From positions 1-6,640 of the forward strand of contig JAKANJ010000029.1 in assembly GCA_021823825.1 (NCBI GenBank): a DNA stretch of 6,640 bases, written 5' to 3'. Under the pieces are notes generated by a model, which saw only the letters and a list, made by a program, of their open reading frames with translations, did not search any database and was not told the origin of the DNA. This document shows positions 1-6,094 of this stretch, in pieces. The DNA comes from a bacterium (GTDB lineage Bacteria > Patescibacteriota > Minisyncoccia > Phycocordibacterales > UBA1550). Within the stretch, counting starts at the first letter, position 1. Each line of letters starts with the position of its first letter. Position numbers and translations under genes: made by a program.

Positions 1-1
1 A

Positions 2-70
2 AAGCGACCACATGCCCCAGGATCTTATCAACTCAATTTCGTGCTCAATCAAAAATTAAATCATGGCTAG
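2..70 (+). CDS. possible C-terminal end of an upstream gene (partial)
   Basis: Reading from base 2 gives 22 codons and a TAG stop at 68-70, so this would be the tail of a protein whose start lies outside the window. The end reads ...GSYQLNFVLNQKLNHG, which could be a beta-strand. It would overlap the first 8 bases of the following ABC ATPase gene, a common operon arrangement. Support is weak: the other two forward frames are also open for more than 50 bases here, and no family can be recognised from so short a piece. The 62 bases before the ATPase start otherwise show no convincing promoter. Confidence 0.25.
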   Translation, partial: KRPHAPGSYQLNFVLNQKLNHG

Positions 71-1382
71 AGTCCCCTTTGTAAAACTTGAAGATGTAAA
101 CTTTTATTATAACCGTGGCAAACCGTCGGAGGTGCACGCGTTGAAAAATATTAATCTTGAAATTGACCGTGGCGGTTATACCGTTTTTTTTGGACCATCT
201 GGTTGCGGAAAAACAACGCTCACCTATTTGATAGGAGGAATTGAAACAGAAAATTGCGATGAAGGACATATTCTCATCAACAACCATGACCTCCGGGGAC
301 TTTCAAAAAAAGAACTTTCTGTATATCGACAAATTGGTGTGGGAATTATTTTTCAACAGTTCAACCTTCTTCCATCACTCACCGTGCTAGACAACGTTGC
401 CCTTCCTATGTCATTCCTCGGCATTAGTGTTGAACGTCGCAAAAAAGAAGGCATGCAACTTCTTGATAGATTCGGAATGACACAATATGCAAAACGATTT
501 CCATCAGAACTTTCCGGAGGACAACAACAACGCGTCAGTATCGCTCGCGCACTCGCCAACAACCCACCACTTGTAATCGCCGATGAGCCGCTTGGAAACC
601 TGGACTCAGAAAACGCAAACAAGGCATTGGAGTTCCTAAAAGAGCTTAATGAAAAAGATGGGCGTACTATTATTATGGTCACCCACGAATCATGGAGTAC
701 GCGCGATGCAAAGACTGTCTTCTACATGAAGGATGGAGAAATTACTAAACGCGCAGGCCCGCAAAAATCACACGAAGTTGAATCTAAAAAAACTCTAACA
801 GATTATCTCTTTCAGGAGTTATTCCCGGACATCACACCACAAAACCTGATGGCACGGTCGCTTTCCCACTTGTTCCTTCGCGGATTTTCTGGTGAGGAAA
901 CAAAGCGTTTTGAGTTGTTCCTTACACGACGTTTCTCCGGTGCACTTGACTCTGAGACATTTTCGGAACTGCTGGACAGTCCTTTTAAGGACGGTGGATT
1001 GGGGCTCTGGAAGCAGCGCGCCCAAAAAATCTCCGCAATGATTGAAGAGCTTATCCAGGAACGTAAGACCGTTGAAGAAATTTACTTGGAGCTTGAGAAA
1101 AACCCCGAGTTGCCAATCTACGAAGAAGTTGCACAATTGCGCTCTTGGATTCTTGACGGCTACACCGGAACACTATCTGAAGTTCAACGCGTACGCCTTG
1201 ATGAAGCAATTGAGGATCGTCTCCGAAATATTATTAATCGTGAAAGTTTCCAAAAGATACTTGAACTGTCTCGAAAGGATTTTGGTGTTGGGCTTTCTAC
1301 AAGAACTGCTCGAGACGCATCAGAGCGCATTGAAGCAGCCCTTGCTGGCAAGACATTTCAAGTCTCCCCTTCTATTCATTAA
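63..1382 (+). CDS. ABC transporter ATP-binding protein, MacB/LolD type, with a long C-terminal helical extension
   Basis: This is the cytoplasmic ATPase that powers the permease encoded 12 nt downstream. Residues 1-230 form a complete nucleotide-binding domain: Walker A GPSGCGKTT (44-52), Q-loop Gln98 in IIFQQFNLLP, signature LSGGQQQR (150-157), Walker B LVIADEP with Asp174 and Glu175, D-loop LGNLD (177-181, where this family usually has TGNLD), and switch His208. The spacing and motifs are those of the MacB/LolD/FtsE group, whose members normally stop at about 220-240 residues. This protein runs to 439. Residues 235-439 are charged, predicted helical, and contain two related units of about 60 residues (272-331 and 364-427); their function is unknown to me. 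The ATG at 63 lies ten codons before the first conserved strand and has no Shine-Dalgarno motif. The ATPase assignment is firm; the transported substrate cannot be told. Confidence 0.93.
   Translation: MARVPFVKLEDVNFYYNRGKPSEVHALKNINLEIDRGGYTVFFGPSGCGKTTLTYLIGGIETENCDEGHILINNHDLRGLSKKELSVYRQIGVGIIFQQFNLLPSLTVLDNVALPMSFLGISVERRKKEGMQLLDRFGMTQYAKRFPSELSGGQQQRVSIARALANNPPLVIADEPLGNLDSENANKALEFLKELNEKDGRTIIMVTHESWSTRDAKTVFYMKDGEITKRAGPQKSHEVESKKTLTDYLFQELFPDITPQNLMARSLSHLFLRGFSGEETKRFELFLTRRFSGALDSETFSELLDSPFKDGGLGLWKQRAQKISAMIEELIQERKTVEEIYLELEKNPELPIYEEVAQLRSWILDGYTGTLSEVQRVRLDEAIEDRLRNIINRESFQKILELSRKDFGVGLSTRTARDASERIEAALAGKTFQVSPSIH
272..272. other. placeholder-free note: first predicted coding strand context (no separate element)
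   Basis: No distinct DNA element is claimed at this base. The entry only records that no promoter, terminator or repeat was found inside the ATPase gene. Confidence 0.05.
768..1379 (+). other. C-terminal extension of the ABC ATPase with two degenerate repeats
   Basis: This segment encodes roughly residues 236-439, beyond the end of a normal MacB/LolD-type ATPase. Two units align by eye. Unit 1 (272-331) starts LRGFSG, has SETF ending at Phe300, KDGGLGL at 309-315 and IEEL at 327-330. Unit 2 (364-427) starts LDGYTG, has ESF ending at Phe396, KDFGVGL at 405-411 and IEAAL at 423-427. The distances Phe-to-Lys (9) and Lys-to-Ile (18) are identical in both; the first part of unit 2 is four residues longer. 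The pattern suggests an old internal duplication making two similar helical modules. A regulatory or partner-binding role is only inference. Confidence 0.6.
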
Positions 1383-1394
1383 TAAATAAAATTT

Positions 1395-2663
1395 ATGGAA
1401 CCAACAGAACAAGAACAGGTCTCTCCAAAAGAAATCGTAGGGAAACCGGAAGCAAAAAATTCTTCAGGACTTTCAAAGTGGGATTTATTGAAACTTTCAC
1501 TGCGCGTATTTCGCACAAAACCAACACGAACGATTCTTACTATTCTTGGCATGTCTGTTGGTATCGGTACCGTCGTGTTTTTCGTCTCTCTCGGGTATGG
1601 ATTGCAGTATATTCTGATTGGGCGACTAATCACCACGGAAGATTCACTCATGACGGTAGAGGCATCTTATCCAAGCGAGAGTGGCAACAGTATTGATTTA
1701 AGCAAAATGGGTGAAGTCCGCCAACTAAAAGAAGTGGACAATGTGAGCCCTGTTGCAGAATTTCCTGGCGAAATGGAGATCGGCGGAGGGTCACCAGGAA
1801 TTGTCCCTCTCGTACGTGTTGTACGGTCAACATATTTCAGTTACGCCGGTGTATCACCAGATATTGGCAGCGTATGGACAGACAAAATTCCAGGAGTAGT
1901 GCTTTCAAGCCAAGCACTACAGCTTTTGGGCCTTCCTGTAGATAAAGGAGTCATCGGGAAAATAGTTACGGGGAAAGTTTATTATCCGAAACCAGATGGG
2001 ACCTCACAAGAAGTTGCAATCTCACAACTCCCCATTGAAGGGATAATCAGTGATATCAACGAGCCTCCTACTGCGTACATACCATACAGCTCGGTAGCGG
2101 TAGAGCCTACAGCATTTAAAAGCATGCTTGTTAAGGCAAAAGATATTAATGCAGTTTCGGATCTGCGAGATGTGCTAGAAAAAGAAGGCTTCCTCATTAG
2201 CGCAAAAATTGACCTCGTAAATCAAGCACAAAAAATTACAAATGCTATTACTGTTTCTCTCATGGTTTTCGGTATTGCTGCTCTCGTTGTCTCCGCAATT
2301 GGAATGTTCAATACGATGATCGTTGGGTTCCTTGAACGTATTTATGAAGTAGGCGTGATGAAAGCTCTTGGTGCGACGGATGCAGATATTAAGAATTTGT
2401 TTCTTATGGAATCATTTGTGATTGGATTTCTTGGTGGTGCGGCGGGAATAGTTCTGGGTATAGGTGGCGGGTCTGCCCTGAACTTTCTCATGAGCACTCT
2501 GTCGCAAAAACTTGGCAGCAAGGCTCTTACCCTCTTTATTACACCGCCGTGGTTTGTCATCGCTGTCCTCATTCTGTCGTCATTTATTGGAGTGATTTCT
2601 GGATTCCTACCAGCGCGGAATGCATCTCTTCTTTCGCCACGTGAAGCCTTTGTGCGCAAATAA
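1395..2663 (+). CDS. ABC transporter permease, MacB/FtsX-like family
   Basis: This is the membrane partner of the ATPase just upstream. The 422-residue protein has a 45-residue cytoplasmic N-terminus, a first membrane helix at about 46-66, an extracytoplasmic MacB_PCD-like domain at about 70-280, and three more helices at about 285-310, 338-362 and 385-406. The FtsX-family coupling segment ERIYEVGVMKALGATDADIK (314-333) and the terminal GFLPARNASLLSPREAF (403-419) are close to the family consensus. Type VII ABC systems of this kind do not carry substrate through the membrane like classical importers; they transmit ATP-driven movement to the outside (MacB, LolCDE, FtsEX). If the organism has no outer membrane, lipoprotein sorting is unlikely, leaving peptide or toxin export, or control of an extracellular partner. 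The start ATG follows an AT-only stretch with no Shine-Dalgarno motif. Confidence 0.92.
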   Translation: MEPTEQEQVSPKEIVGKPEAKNSSGLSKWDLLKLSLRVFRTKPTRTILTILGMSVGIGTVVFFVSLGYGLQYILIGRLITTEDSLMTVEASYPSESGNSIDLSKMGEVRQLKEVDNVSPVAEFPGEMEIGGGSPGIVPLVRVVRSTYFSYAGVSPDIGSVWTDKIPGVVLSSQALQLLGLPVDKGVIGKIVTGKVYYPKPDGTSQEVAISQLPIEGIISDINEPPTAYIPYSSVAVEPTAFKSMLVKAKDINAVSDLRDVLEKEGFLISAKIDLVNQAQKITNAITVSLMVFGIAALVVSAIGMFNTMIVGFLERIYEVGVMKALGATDADIKNLFLMESFVIGFLGGAAGIVLGIGGGSALNFLMSTLSQKLGSKALTLFITPPWFVIAVLILSSFIGVISGFLPARNASLLSPREAFVRK

Positions 2664-2710
2664 GTCATCTCTAGAAGGGCTCAACGACATCCCTCTCTAT
2701 TTCCTTTCTA

Positions 2711-2752
2711 GCACTATAATCTACTACAGTATACTGTAGTAGATTATAGTGC
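2711..2752. repeat. perfect 42-bp palindrome between convergent genes
   Basis: Two 21-base arms (2711-2731 and 2732-2752) are exact reverse complements with no spacer; the pairing stops at the A/G mismatch of 2710 and 2753. The centre reads CAGTATACTG. The element sits 47 nt after the permease stop and 46 nt after the ychF stop, nearly in the middle of the 135-bp gap. Transcribed from either side it would make the same long hairpin of about 19 pairs with a four-base loop. No T-run follows on either strand, so it is not a standard intrinsic terminator. A two-way 3'-end or RNA-stability hairpin is the likeliest role; a protein-binding operator or a small mobile palindrome is possible. No target-site duplication is visible. 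Confidence 0.9.
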
Positions 2753-2798
2753 GTTGGTGCAGCGGGACGAAAACTTTTCTGCAGGCACGGTATGTTTT

Positions 2799-3896
2799 TT
2801 AGATCTTAAACTCAATGACATCACCATCCTTCACGATATATTCTTTTCCTTCTGTCCGAACAAGTCCTTTTTCACGAGCACTAGCATAAGAGCCTGCGCC
2901 GAGCAAGTCATTCCAAAAAATTACTTCGGCACGAATAAATTTATCCTTAAAATCTGTATGGATTGCCATTCCCGCAACCGGAGCGGTAGATCCAACCTTA
3001 ACAGTCCATCCCCGCGTTTCGTCCTCCCCGGTAGTAAAGTAGGTTATGAGCCCAAGCATTTCATAGCTCTTTTTAATAAGATCGTTTACCCCATCATCTT
3101 TTGAGCCCAACTCTGCGCGAAACATTTCTTTCTCACTTCCTTCAAACTGTGAAAGTTCGTGTTCAACACCTGCGTCAACAATAACATAGGGTGATCCATG
3201 CAAACGTAAATAGGAAAGCAACGCTTCATAGCGGGGGTCGTTCATTTCATCAAGATTTTTCCCTCCCGCCTTTTTATTCAAAACATACAAAATTGGCTTC
3301 ATGGTGAGTAGCTGTAAACTACGGACGATCACTGACTGCTCATCATCAAAGACTACCGTACGTGCAAGTTTTTCGTCCTCAAGAGCTGTTCGTATGCGTT
3401 CAAGTACCTCCTTTTCTTTTATTGCGCTTTTTTCTCCCCTTTTTACATCTCTCTCGATGTTTGCAAGTCGCTTTGTTACGGTTTGCATGTCCGCCAAGAT
3501 AAGCTCTAAATTGATTGTTTCGATATCAGACACGGGATCAATTTTGTCATGCACGTGGATAATACCAGCGTCCTCAAAAATACGAACCACTTCAGCGATT
3601 GCATCAACTTCTCGAATATGCGCAAGAAATTTATTTCCGAGACCTTCGCCTTCGCTTGCACCTTTGACGAGTCCAGCAATATCAACAAATTCAACGGCAG
3701 CGGGAACTGTTTTTGCTGAATGCGAGAAAATCGAAAGACTTTCAAGACGAGCATCAGGTACTGCGACAACACCAACCGACGGATCAATAGTACAAAAAGG
3801 ATAATTTTCCGCTGGAACACTTTTTTTGGTTAGTGCGTTGAAAAGCGTTGATTTGCCAACGTTCGGAAGTCCGACAATACCGATTGCTAGTGCCAT
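2799..3896 (-). CDS. ychF: YchF/OLA1-family translation-associated ATPase
   Basis: YchF is a cytoplasmic Obg-related P-loop ATPase, conserved across bacteria and eukaryotes, that binds ribosomes and is linked to stress and redox responses. The 365-residue length is normal. Visible are the P-loop GLPNVGKST (9-17), Cys35 in NYPFCTIDPS (the redox-sensing cysteine position of E. coli YchF), the DIAGLVKGASEGEGLGNKFL block (72-91), His114 in the position of the catalytic histidine, the ELILADMQTV segment (131-140) leading into the coiled coil (about 140-180), and a full C-terminal TGS domain (about 283-365) ending EGKEYIVKDGDVIEF. The fourth nucleotide-binding motif, normally NxxE, reads NKKA at 207-210. 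The ATG is fixed by an in-frame TAA two codons upstream and by the P-loop following at once. It lies 49 nt after the MFS gene, with its own promoter in between. Confidence 0.97.
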   Translation of the reverse strand: MALAIGIVGLPNVGKSTLFNALTKKSVPAENYPFCTIDPSVGVVAVPDARLESLSIFSHSAKTVPAAVEFVDIAGLVKGASEGEGLGNKFLAHIREVDAIAEVVRIFEDAGIIHVHDKIDPVSDIETINLELILADMQTVTKRLANIERDVKRGEKSAIKEKEVLERIRTALEDEKLARTVVFDDEQSVIVRSLQLLTMKPILYVLNKKAGGKNLDEMNDPRYEALLSYLRLHGSPYVIVDAGVEHELSQFEGSEKEMFRAELGSKDDGVNDLIKKSYEMLGLITYFTTGEDETRGWTVKVGSTAPVAGMAIHTDFKDKFIRAEVIFWNDLLGAGSYASAREKGLVRTEGKEYIVKDGDVIEFKI

Positions 3897-3905
3897 AGTT
3901 TACTG

Positions 3906-3933
3906 ATTATACACGGAGGCGAGACAATGTAAA
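3906..3933 (-). promoter_or_regulatory. sigma70-type promoter of ychF, giving a near-leaderless mRNA
   Basis: On the - strand TTTACA (3933-3928) and a perfect TATAAT (3911-3906) are separated by 16 nt. A start point 7 nt beyond the -10 box falls at about 3899, leaving a leader of only about 3 nt (ACU) before the AUG at 3896. There is no room for a Shine-Dalgarno site. The -35 box begins 12 nt after the stop codon of the upstream MFS gene, so ychF may also receive read-through from that operon. Confidence 0.75.
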
Positions 3934-3945
3934 CAGGGGTCAGTG

Positions 3946-5430
3946 CTACTCCACATGCACCTTTATATCTGTACGCTCGTTTTTCAGCTTGAGAAACAAT
4001 ATGGTAAACGCACCAACGAACACAATGATCGCAGCGACAACAAAAACATAATCGTATGCATCAACTTGTGCTTTTAGAATAATGAGACCAACGTACTTTT
4101 GTACCTCAAGAGGAGCAAAGTTATAGAGCTTACTAAAGTTATTTATCGTCAAAATGTTGTCGGTAATTCTATTATTCAAAAGTGTTGCAAAAATTGCGAT
4201 GCCAAAAGCTCCCGCAATATTTCGCACCAACGCCAGAATAGATGACGCAATGCCTATTTCACTTTGCGGAACAACTGATGCAATGATATTTGTACGTTGT
4301 GCCATTCCAAATCCAAGTCCAAAAGCCATCACCGAAAGAGGCATTACGATATCAAACGCCGTAGACCGAGGATCAAGTCTCGCAAAAAGGAAAATACCTA
4401 TTGCCGCGACAATAGTGCTGGCAAAGATTACGTAACGAGATTGCACTTTTCCTGTGAGCATTCCACCAAGCGGAGCTGCAAGCATCATTGCTGCAGCCAT
4501 GGGGATAAAAAGATAGCCAGATTCTGTCGCGTTGTATCCAAGAAACGTTTGAGCAAAAACAGGAATAAGAAAAACCCCGCCCATCATACCCATAAAGACA
4601 ACAAAGTTATTAATAAGTGCATTTACGAATGCTGGAATTTTAAAGAATTTAAGATCCACAATTGGTTCGGGGGCTTTCTGTTCTACTTTGATGAATAAAC
4701 CAAGAAGAACGATAATAGAAAAGTAGCAAGCAAGACTGCCCACAGAAAGCCAGCCCCAATCTGCCCCTTGATCTAAGACCAGAACTAACGCGGAAAGCAT
4801 ACCACCAAGAGTAAGCGCTCCCCACCAATCAAAAAATCTTGTTTTAGCTTCAGAGCGAGATTCGTTAATAAAACGCAGAGCCATGAATATACCGAGGACT
4901 CCGATTGGTAGATTTACCAAAAAAACAGAGCGCCAGCCAAAATTATCAATAAGTGGCCCACCCAAAAGTGGTCCAAACACTACAGCAGCCGCAAATGAGG
5001 ATGACCAAATTCCAAGAGCCTGTGCTCGCTCCTTGCCCTCTTTAAAGGTTACCGCCAGAATGGCCATCGCTGTCGGATAGTCCGCGGAGCCAGCAATTGC
5101 TTGGATAACACGAAAAACAATCATTGATGAAAGGTTCCAAGACAACCCTGCAAGAACAGAGCCAAAAATGAAAATTGAAAACCCGAGGATGTAGACCTTC
5201 TTACGACCTATCGTATCGCCAAGCTTTCCCCAAATCGGGACAAAAACCGCGTTTGCAAGAATATACGCAGTTGCAATCCAGCCTGCCGCAGAAACCGTAA
5301 TGCCAAAATCATTAATGATTTTGGGAAGAGCCAAGTTGACGATAGTCTGGTCAAGCCTTCCTAAAAAAGTACCGATGATAACAGTCAGCAGTATCCACCA
5401 CCGTAAATTATTTTTAGGCGCAGTATCCAT
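3946..5430 (-). CDS. DHA2-family (EmrB/QacA-like) MFS multidrug exporter
   Basis: This is a proton-driven drug/H+ antiporter of the 14-helix major facilitator branch. The 494-residue length suits DHA2 proteins. Motif D1 LDQTIVNLALPKI (26-38) in helix 1, motif A GKLGDTIGRKKVY (68-80) between helices 2 and 3, Arg107 and Gln110 of motif B in helix 4, motif C GPLLGGPL (153-160) in helix 5, and FGWRSVFLVNLPIG (164-177) are all present. Motif B usually continues QG; here it is QA. A short loop with an amphipathic stretch (about 420-445) lies before the last helices. The ATG is 3 nt after the stop of the upstream adaptor gene, so translation is probably coupled and the two proteins likely act together, as EmrA and EmrB do. 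The substrate cannot be deduced. No hairpin-type terminator follows before the ychF promoter. Confidence 0.94.
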   Translation of the reverse strand: MDTAPKNNLRWWILLTVIIGTFLGRLDQTIVNLALPKIINDFGITVSAAGWIATAYILANAVFVPIWGKLGDTIGRKKVYILGFSIFIFGSVLAGLSWNLSSMIVFRVIQAIAGSADYPTAMAILAVTFKEGKERAQALGIWSSSFAAAVVFGPLLGGPLIDNFGWRSVFLVNLPIGVLGIFMALRFINESRSEAKTRFFDWWGALTLGGMLSALVLVLDQGADWGWLSVGSLACYFSIIVLLGLFIKVEQKAPEPIVDLKFFKIPAFVNALINNFVVFMGMMGGVFLIPVFAQTFLGYNATESGYLFIPMAAAMMLAAPLGGMLTGKVQSRYVIFASTIVAAIGIFLFARLDPRSTAFDIVMPLSVMAFGLGFGMAQRTNIIASVVPQSEIGIASSILALVRNIAGAFGIAIFATLLNNRITDNILTINNFSKLYNFAPLEVQKYVGLIILKAQVDAYDYVFVVAAIIVFVGAFTILFLKLKNERTDIKVHVE

Positions 5431-5433
5431 ACG

Positions 5434-6078
5434 CTATTTTTCATAAACGGTGATCTTCGCAGACATGCCATTTTTGAGCTCTGGATAGTCTGCAACATTG
5501 AACCGCACCTTCACATCAAATTTCTTTGTTGGTCTTTTATCTGAAATTGAAAACACGACACCAGTATTGTCAGAAGTTTGACTTATACTTTCCACGACAC
5601 CGACATAGGTCTTGTCACCGAAAGCGTCCACCGTAAATGATGCTTTTTGCCCTACTTTGAGTTGATCGAGCCCTTTTGTTTCATCAATCGCCCCGACCAC
5701 GCGCATATCCTCGGGGTGCACCATGGAAACAACGGTTTCTCCTGGCACAAAAAACTCACCGATTTTGTTTACAACACTTACGACAACACCACTTTGCTTT
5801 GACGAGACGATATTGGTGCCGACGAGTGCAACGGGGGTATTTGCAGCAATAGTCTCTCCTTCGCTCACGTACAATGCGTTGAGCGTCCCTGCGGTACTTC
5901 CGGAAAGGTTCACGATCGGAACTGTTATTTCTGAATTTTCAATAAACAACGTGCCGCTTTCTGATTGCCAAAAAATAAACCCCACAAGTAGCAATACAAC
6001 AACAATAATACCGATAATACTTTGCACCTCGGGTCTCTTTAGTACATTTACTTTTTTAACATGATGTTCTTCGGTCAT
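5434..6078 (-). CDS. short HlyD/EmrA-like membrane-fusion protein lacking the helical hairpin
   Basis: This is the likely adaptor partner of the MFS exporter encoded 3 nt downstream. From the ATG at 6078 it has 214 residues: a charged cytoplasmic N-terminus (1-19), one membrane anchor IIGIIVVVLLLVGFIFW (21-37), the first lipoyl half (about 52-88), the second half SGVVVSVVNKIGEFFVPGE (96-114), and a beta-barrel (about 122-212) ending NGMSAKITV. Classic EmrA is near 390 residues because a long coiled-coil hairpin, used to reach TolC, sits between the lipoyl halves; here the halves are joined directly (VGTNIVSSKQSG). That would suit a cell with no outer membrane. An in-frame TTG at 6123 would add 15 residues and overlap the upstream gene; the ATG is preferred because MTEEHH leads straight into a typical basic pre-anchor segment. 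No Shine-Dalgarno motif precedes either start. Confidence 0.88.
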   Translation of the reverse strand: MTEEHHVKKVNVLKRPEVQSIIGIIVVVLLLVGFIFWQSESGTLFIENSEITVPIVNLSGSTAGTLNALYVSEGETIAANTPVALVGTNIVSSKQSGVVVSVVNKIGEFFVPGETVVSMVHPEDMRVVGAIDETKGLDQLKVGQKASFTVDAFGDKTYVGVVESISQTSDNTGVVFSISDKRPTKKFDVKVRFNVADYPELKNGMSAKITVYEK

Positions 6079-6094
6079 ATATTTGAAGGTTAAA

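Noticed and set aside
272..272. The one-base feature entry at this position
   Set aside because: It marks no biological element and should be disregarded; its confidence is set near zero.
2671..2711. Weak inverted repeat CTAGAAGG / CCTTTCTAG after the permease gene
   Set aside because: The arms are short and imperfect with a long loop and no T-run; it is not convincing beside the perfect palindrome.
2715..2748. TATAAT hexamers in both arms of the palindrome, as possible convergent promoters
   Set aside because: No acceptable -35 box lies 16-18 nt upstream on either strand, and the two hexamers are forced to match by the palindrome.
3301..3804. Open frame of 167 codons on the + strand inside ychF
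   Set aside because: It is serine- and arginine-rich low-information sequence antisense to a certain gene, with no recognisable motif.
4297..4698. Open frame of 133 codons on the + strand inside the MFS gene
   Set aside because: It is antisense to well-conserved exporter helices and has no domain pattern or start signal.
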